Source of the DNA: Cavia porcellus
Taxonomy: Eukaryota; Chordata; Mammalia; Rodentia; Caviidae
Direction of reading: 5' to 3'
Assembly (NCBI RefSeq): GCF_034190915.1
Contig: NW_026947489.1
Span: 63,984,001 to 64,048,000, forward strand
DNA: 64,000 bases
Shown: positions 60,455 to 64,000 of the stretch, piece after piece
Layout of the letters: each line of letters begins with the position of its first letter
How positions within the stretch are numbered: position 1 is the first letter of the stretch
The notes under the pieces: model-generated
Seen by the model: only the letters and a program-made list of their open reading frames with translations
Told to the model about the DNA's origin: nothing
Databases searched by the model: none
Position numbers and translations under genes: made by a program

Positions 60455-60590
60455 ATAGTAGTGCATGCCTTAATTGCAGCACTAGGGAGGCTGAGGCAGG
60501 AGGATCACTGTGAGTTCAAGGCCAGTCTGGATACATTGTGAGTCCAAAGGCAGCCTGAACTACATAGTGTGACCCTGTCTCAAAGTGAAA
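60455..60590 (+). repeat. B1 SINE
   Basis: TAGTGCATGCCTTAATTGCA, GGAGGCTGAGGCAGGAGGAT and GTGACCCTGTCTC. Confidence 0.88.
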
Positions 60591-60706
60591 GCAAGAAACC
60601 CACAAAAACAAAACAAAACAAATAGTAAGTACTTTGGTGTATATATAATAGAATGTGTTTCTGTTTATTTAGGTCTTCTTTAGTTTCTTGTGGTGATGTT
60701 TTGTAG

Positions 60707-60805
60707 TTTTTTTTTTTTTAACTTTTTATAGGTACCAGGGATCGAACTCACAACTGCCTGCTTGCAAGGCAAGTGCTTATGCTGCTGAGCTAAATCCCCA
60801 GCCCC
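60707..60805 (-). repeat. Young ID SINE with target duplication
   Basis: TATAGGTACCAGGGATCGAA, GCTGAGCTAAATCCCCAGCC. GTTTTGTAGTTTTTT lies on both sides, inside the L1 relic. Confidence 0.93.
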
Positions 60806-60887
60806 CGTTTTGTAGTTTTTTACATACACATTTTATACTTACATAGTTAAATATATTTCCTAAGTATTTTATCCTTTTGATGCTGCC

Positions 60888-61950
60888 AGCTTTCTGTTAG
60901 TGTGACAAAACACCTCAGAATGACAACTGAAAGAGGAAAGGTTTGTTTTTGGCTGCATGGTCGGCTGGCTGTATTGCTTTTTGGTGTGAAACACTGTGGC
61001 ATGTTGGCGTGGCGGAGGAAAGCTGCTTACCTTCATGGCATCCAGGAAGCAAAGAGAGACAAAGGTACCTGGAGCAAGATACAGCCTTCAGTCACTCCTC
61101 CAGTGACTTACTTTTCCCAAATGGGACCCACCTTCTGAGGCCCATTCAGCTACAAATTCACGAATGATTCATTTGTTGATGATGTTACTGTCCCTACACT
61201 CAAATAACTTTTCCAAAGCCCTGTCTCTAAATATGTGAGCCTTTTGGAGGATATTTTTAATCCAAACCATTACATTTTACCCCTGACCCCCTAAAGTTCA
61301 TGTCCATTTTATTATACAAAATGCATTGAAAACAAAATAATAATACTCTTTCAAGAGTCACTAACATCTCAACAATTTCAGCATTTCTCAGAAGACCAAC
61401 TTGAAAGTCTCCTCTGAGACTCAAGGCAAACTCATAGCTACGTCCTTCTGTAAAAGTAAAAAAATTAAAAACAAAAACAAGTATGTAAAAAACAAGTTCA
61501 CACTCCCAAGATTCAAGTAGGCATTTCCATTCCAAAAGAGAGGAACAGGGCAATAAAAAGAAGTCAGGCCAAAGCAAGATAAAACTTGGTAGGACAAGTA
61601 TTACATCCTCTTGCTCCGTGTCCAGCACGCAAGGCATGTGGTGGTGATTTGTAGGCTCCATAGGACTTGGGTAGCCCCACAGCTATGGTCTGGCCAGCAA
61701 TAGCCCATGTGGCCATGCCCTTGGGCTGACTCTGTTCCTATCCTTTAGCTTTCAAGTGGTTTGCGCTCCTGGCATTTCTGACTTCCTGAGGTCTGCATTG
61801 TGCTCTGTGTTCACTCTCAAGAGCTGCCAGCAGGAATTTCGTCACAATTACAAATGTCCTGACCTTGCAGGTTTAGCCATTGATGAGGTTAATGCCCCAC
61901 TTCCAAACACATGAGTCTTTTGAGGGGGACATTTTTGATCCAAACTATAG
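60888..61950 (+). mobile_element. Second copy of the LTR-like family (see 44,508), and related 3' phrase
   Basis: Starts CTTTCTGTTAGTGTGACAAA and reaches AATCCAAACCATTACATTT at about 61,275. A related end phrase (TGATCCAAACTATAGC) recurs at about 61,937, so two overlapping or nested copies may be present. Confidence 0.45.
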
Positions 61951-61961
61951 CGGATACTATT

Positions 61962-62072
61962 TTTTTTTTTTTTTTTTTGTCTTTTTCCTTTTTATTGGTA
62001 CCAGGGATTGAACTCACGACCACCTGCTTGCAAGGCAGGCACTTATGCCACTGAGCTAAACCTCCAGCCCCA
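61962..62072 (-). repeat. Young ID SINE
   Basis: T-run, TTGGTACCAGGGATTGAACT, GCCACTGAGCTAAACCTCCA. Flanked by imperfect GGATACTATTTTTT and AGATATTATTTTTT. Confidence 0.9.
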
Positions 62073-62182
62073 ACAGATATTATTTTTTAAAATATTTTTT
62101 ATAATGGATACTATTGTAAATACAATTATTTACTTGATTTTGTTGCTGGACTTTTCATTCTAATGCACAGAGTATAATTTTT

Positions 62183-62257
62183 TCAGTGCTGGGTATCAGG
62201 GCTAAGACCACATCATAGGCAAGTGCTCTGCTGTTGGGCTACATACCCAAGGCCCTG
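62183..62257 (-). repeat. Old ID-like SINE
   Basis: GTGCTGGGTATCAGGGCTAA, GGCAAGTGCTCTGCTGTTGG; reversed and diverged. Confidence 0.55.
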
Positions 62258-62815
62258 ATTTTTACTTATTAGTCTTGTATTCTGCTACTTTGCTGGTACT
62301 CTGCTATTTTCCTGGACTTACTTGTTCTAATTTAATTATTTTTATGGTTTCCTTTGAATTTATGTATTCAGAGTCATAGCATCTGTGAATAAATAGTTTT
62401 GCTTTCAAATATGATATTTAGAGAGTGTTTTATACTCTGGAAAAATTCAATCTGTTGTTTATAGTTATCAAAATTGTAACCTTAAAGGTTTTGGGTGGAC
62501 ATTCCGGTATTATTATTTTGGTGTCAGTTCTTCATGTAGAATTCAAGTAAAATTTGGTGAAGTATTTCTACTGTGATATTGCTAAGGAAAAGCTGATAAT
62601 TTATCATGGACAAATAATAAGAGGATTTATTGAAAGTCTATTGGGAGCTCATGAAATTATCAGGACAGCTGGTGGGTGACTCCTGCTTGGAAGTCATGAG
62701 CAATCCAGCAGAGGCGGGCCGAGAGAAACACAGTGAGAACAAATGACCTGAACAGTCTGGTGAGGTCCTGCCACCTAGTAACTAGACATGCCACCACCAT
62801 CAAAACCGGATGCTA

Positions 62816-62990
62816 AGCCAGCTGTGGTGGTGCACGCTGGTAACCCCAGTACTCTGGAAGGTGGAGGCAGGAGGAGCACAAACTCTAGCCCAGCCTTAAT
62901 GGCCTTGAGAGACCTTAACACAAAATAAAAAATAAAAGGTTTATAGCTATAACTTAGTTTGAAGGCCCTTGTTTAATCCCCAAGACAAGA
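62816..62990 (+). repeat. B1-ID dimeric SINE
   Basis: B1 half (GCCAGCTGTGGTGGTGCACG, GTGGAGGCAGGAGGAGCAC), then ID half (TATAACTTAGTTTGAAGGCC, TTTAATCCCCAAG). Confidence 0.7.
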
Positions 62991-63049
62991 AAAAAAGAAA
63001 TTCCAGCTGTCCTTGGTTGAGATCTCAAGTTTCTAAAGGGGTTGAGAAG

Positions 63050-63640
63050 AGGGTGTGGGGTATGCTGTAATAGCACTCGGGAGACTGGGGCAGAAGGACT
63101 AAAAGCTTGAGGCCTGCTTCATTGCAAGACCTTGTCTCAAAACAATATCAAACAACTGTTACAAAATGATAACAATAAAAACTGATTTCAAGTTCCTTGT
63201 GAGAGAACCTGATTGGCCAAGCCGACCGCATATTCCTGTCCATTTGTTGCCTGACGTGGAGGGAATGGTAGAATGTCTAATCTTGAGGTTTTCGTAGAAG
63301 TCTGGAAAATGACTCTCACTACAGCATTCGGTGGAAGGTCTTGCCCAAATAGGAAGACTATGGCTGGAAAAAGAAAAGAAAATGAAAAACAAAACAAACA
63401 AACAAAAACCCAACAAATGCCCTGTAGTTCATGATTACTTAAATTGTCAAAAACATTCTTGAAGTGTATTTTTTTCTATAATATTGCTATTTAAGGTTAT
63501 TATTGAACTGGGAATGGTGTTTATGCCTGTAATCTCAACACATAGGAGGCTGAGGCAGGAGGATTGCTGTAAGTTTGAGGCCAGACAGGGCCATATAATT
63601 AACTGCATAGTGAGACCCTGTCTCAAAAACAAACAAACAA
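63050..63640 (+). repeat. Forward B1 SINEs
   Basis: 63,050-63,143 (partial: TAGCACTCGGGAGACTGGGG) and 63,507-63,640 (GGAGGCTGAGGCAGGAGGAT to GAGACCCTGTCTC). Confidence 0.8.
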
Positions 63641-63644
63641 GCAA

Positions 63645-64000
63645 CACAACAAAGACATTACTTTTTGCTCACAACCCATATTAATATTCAAGGACAGAAA
63701 GGAAAGAATCCGTAAGGCAAGAATAGAATATTATATAAAAGGCAAAATTTAAAAAGAATCAGAATTCTAAAAATGGGCATTTTAATTAAAGTTTAAAGAG
63801 CCTCAGCAGAAGGGATGTGTGCTAAACAGCATTTGATGATGAAGACGCGGATGCTTTGAGTTTCAAGTGAGAAGAAAAGTCTCCTCAAAGCGACTGAAAA
63901 AATTAGGGACTTGACTCTTCTCTCACCAGGACAGCTCCTAGTGGTAAGGCGAGGCCCTGGGACACTGGCGGTGGTGCTGGCCCCTTTCTTCTTGTCGCCT
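63645..64000. other. Right edge of window, unassigned
   Basis: No recognised repeat. The last 80 bp are GC-richer, with possible splice-like TCTCACCAG and GTAAGG only 14 bp apart near 63,928-63,952. Nothing supports a gene call. Confidence 0.4.

Larger units (their letters stand above)
57600..62600 (-). mobile_element. Antisense LINE-1 relic broken by nested insertions
   Basis: L1M-like reversed text continues in order through 57,600-57,848, 57,966-58,430, 58,650-59,100, 60,320-60,455, 60,630-60,890 and 62,090-62,560 (for example GCCACATTTTGTTTATTCGT, AATCATTTGACCATAAATGT and TTTCCTAAGTATTTTATCCT). Between the pieces lie ID and B1 SINEs, an LTR-like element at 60.89-61.95 kb and the 665-bp insert at 59,292. 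No L1 ORF remains. Confidence 0.6.

Noticed and set aside
61257..61661. 134-codon minus-strand ORF
   Set aside because: It covers LTR-like repeat sequence, has no recognisable domain, and its composition is that of random AT-rich DNA.
63920..63955. Tiny exon between splice-like signals at the right edge
   Set aside because: Only 14 nt, with no flanking exon visible in the window; the signals alone are too weak.

Overview
This is a mammalian nuclear window from a rodent. Two intron-containing protein genes lie tail to tail and fill the first 39 kb. The rest is intergenic DNA dense in SINEs, nested LINE-1 relics and one young endogenous retrovirus (ERV). The SINE set is rodent-specific: B1 monomers (7SL RNA-derived, with the internal duplicated segment), tRNA-derived ID elements in young and old forms, and fused B1-ID dimers. 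I saw no B2 elements, which argues against mouse or rat. The B1-ID dimers point to the squirrel, dormouse or beaver side of the rodent tree; a beaver-like animal is my guess, with low confidence.

Layout. 1-20,712 (+): exons 5-15 of RPS6KB1 (p70 ribosomal S6 kinase 1), coding for 398 residues from just after the ATP-binding lysine to the C-terminus. All catalytic and regulatory phosphorylation sites expected in that span are present. The 3' UTR follows, with several poly(A) signals between 21.3 and 24.6 kb. 39,145-26,998 (-): the complete RNFT1 coding sequence in nine exons (429 residues), an ER membrane RING-type E3 ligase, with its CpG-island promoter at about 38.55-39.72 kb. The two genes converge at about 24.6-26.4 kb, the same arrangement as in other mammals.

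39.7-64 kb: no convincing host gene. The region holds fossil DNA transposons (Tigger-like, 43.4 and 53.7-54.4 kb), old LTR-like repeats, and long antisense LINE-1 relics (45.2-50.6, 50.9-52.5 and 57.6-62.6 kb) cut up by later insertions. At 46,072-48,871 lies a compact class II (IAP/betaretrovirus-like) ERV. It has two 429-bp LTRs that differ at one base, a 6-bp target duplication, a primer-binding site, a splice donor, a short gag ORF with PSAP and PPSY motifs, an ID SINE in the 3' part of gag, and no pro, pol or env ORF. It appears young and non-autonomous, and it is the most notable object in the window.

Other points of interest are an ID-ID dimer that moved as one unit (55.78-56.0 kb), an unrecognised 665-bp retro-insert with internal tandem repeats (59.29-59.96 kb), a duplicated (TG)n block beside RPS6KB1 exon 10, and strong short hairpins in RPS6KB1 intron 4.
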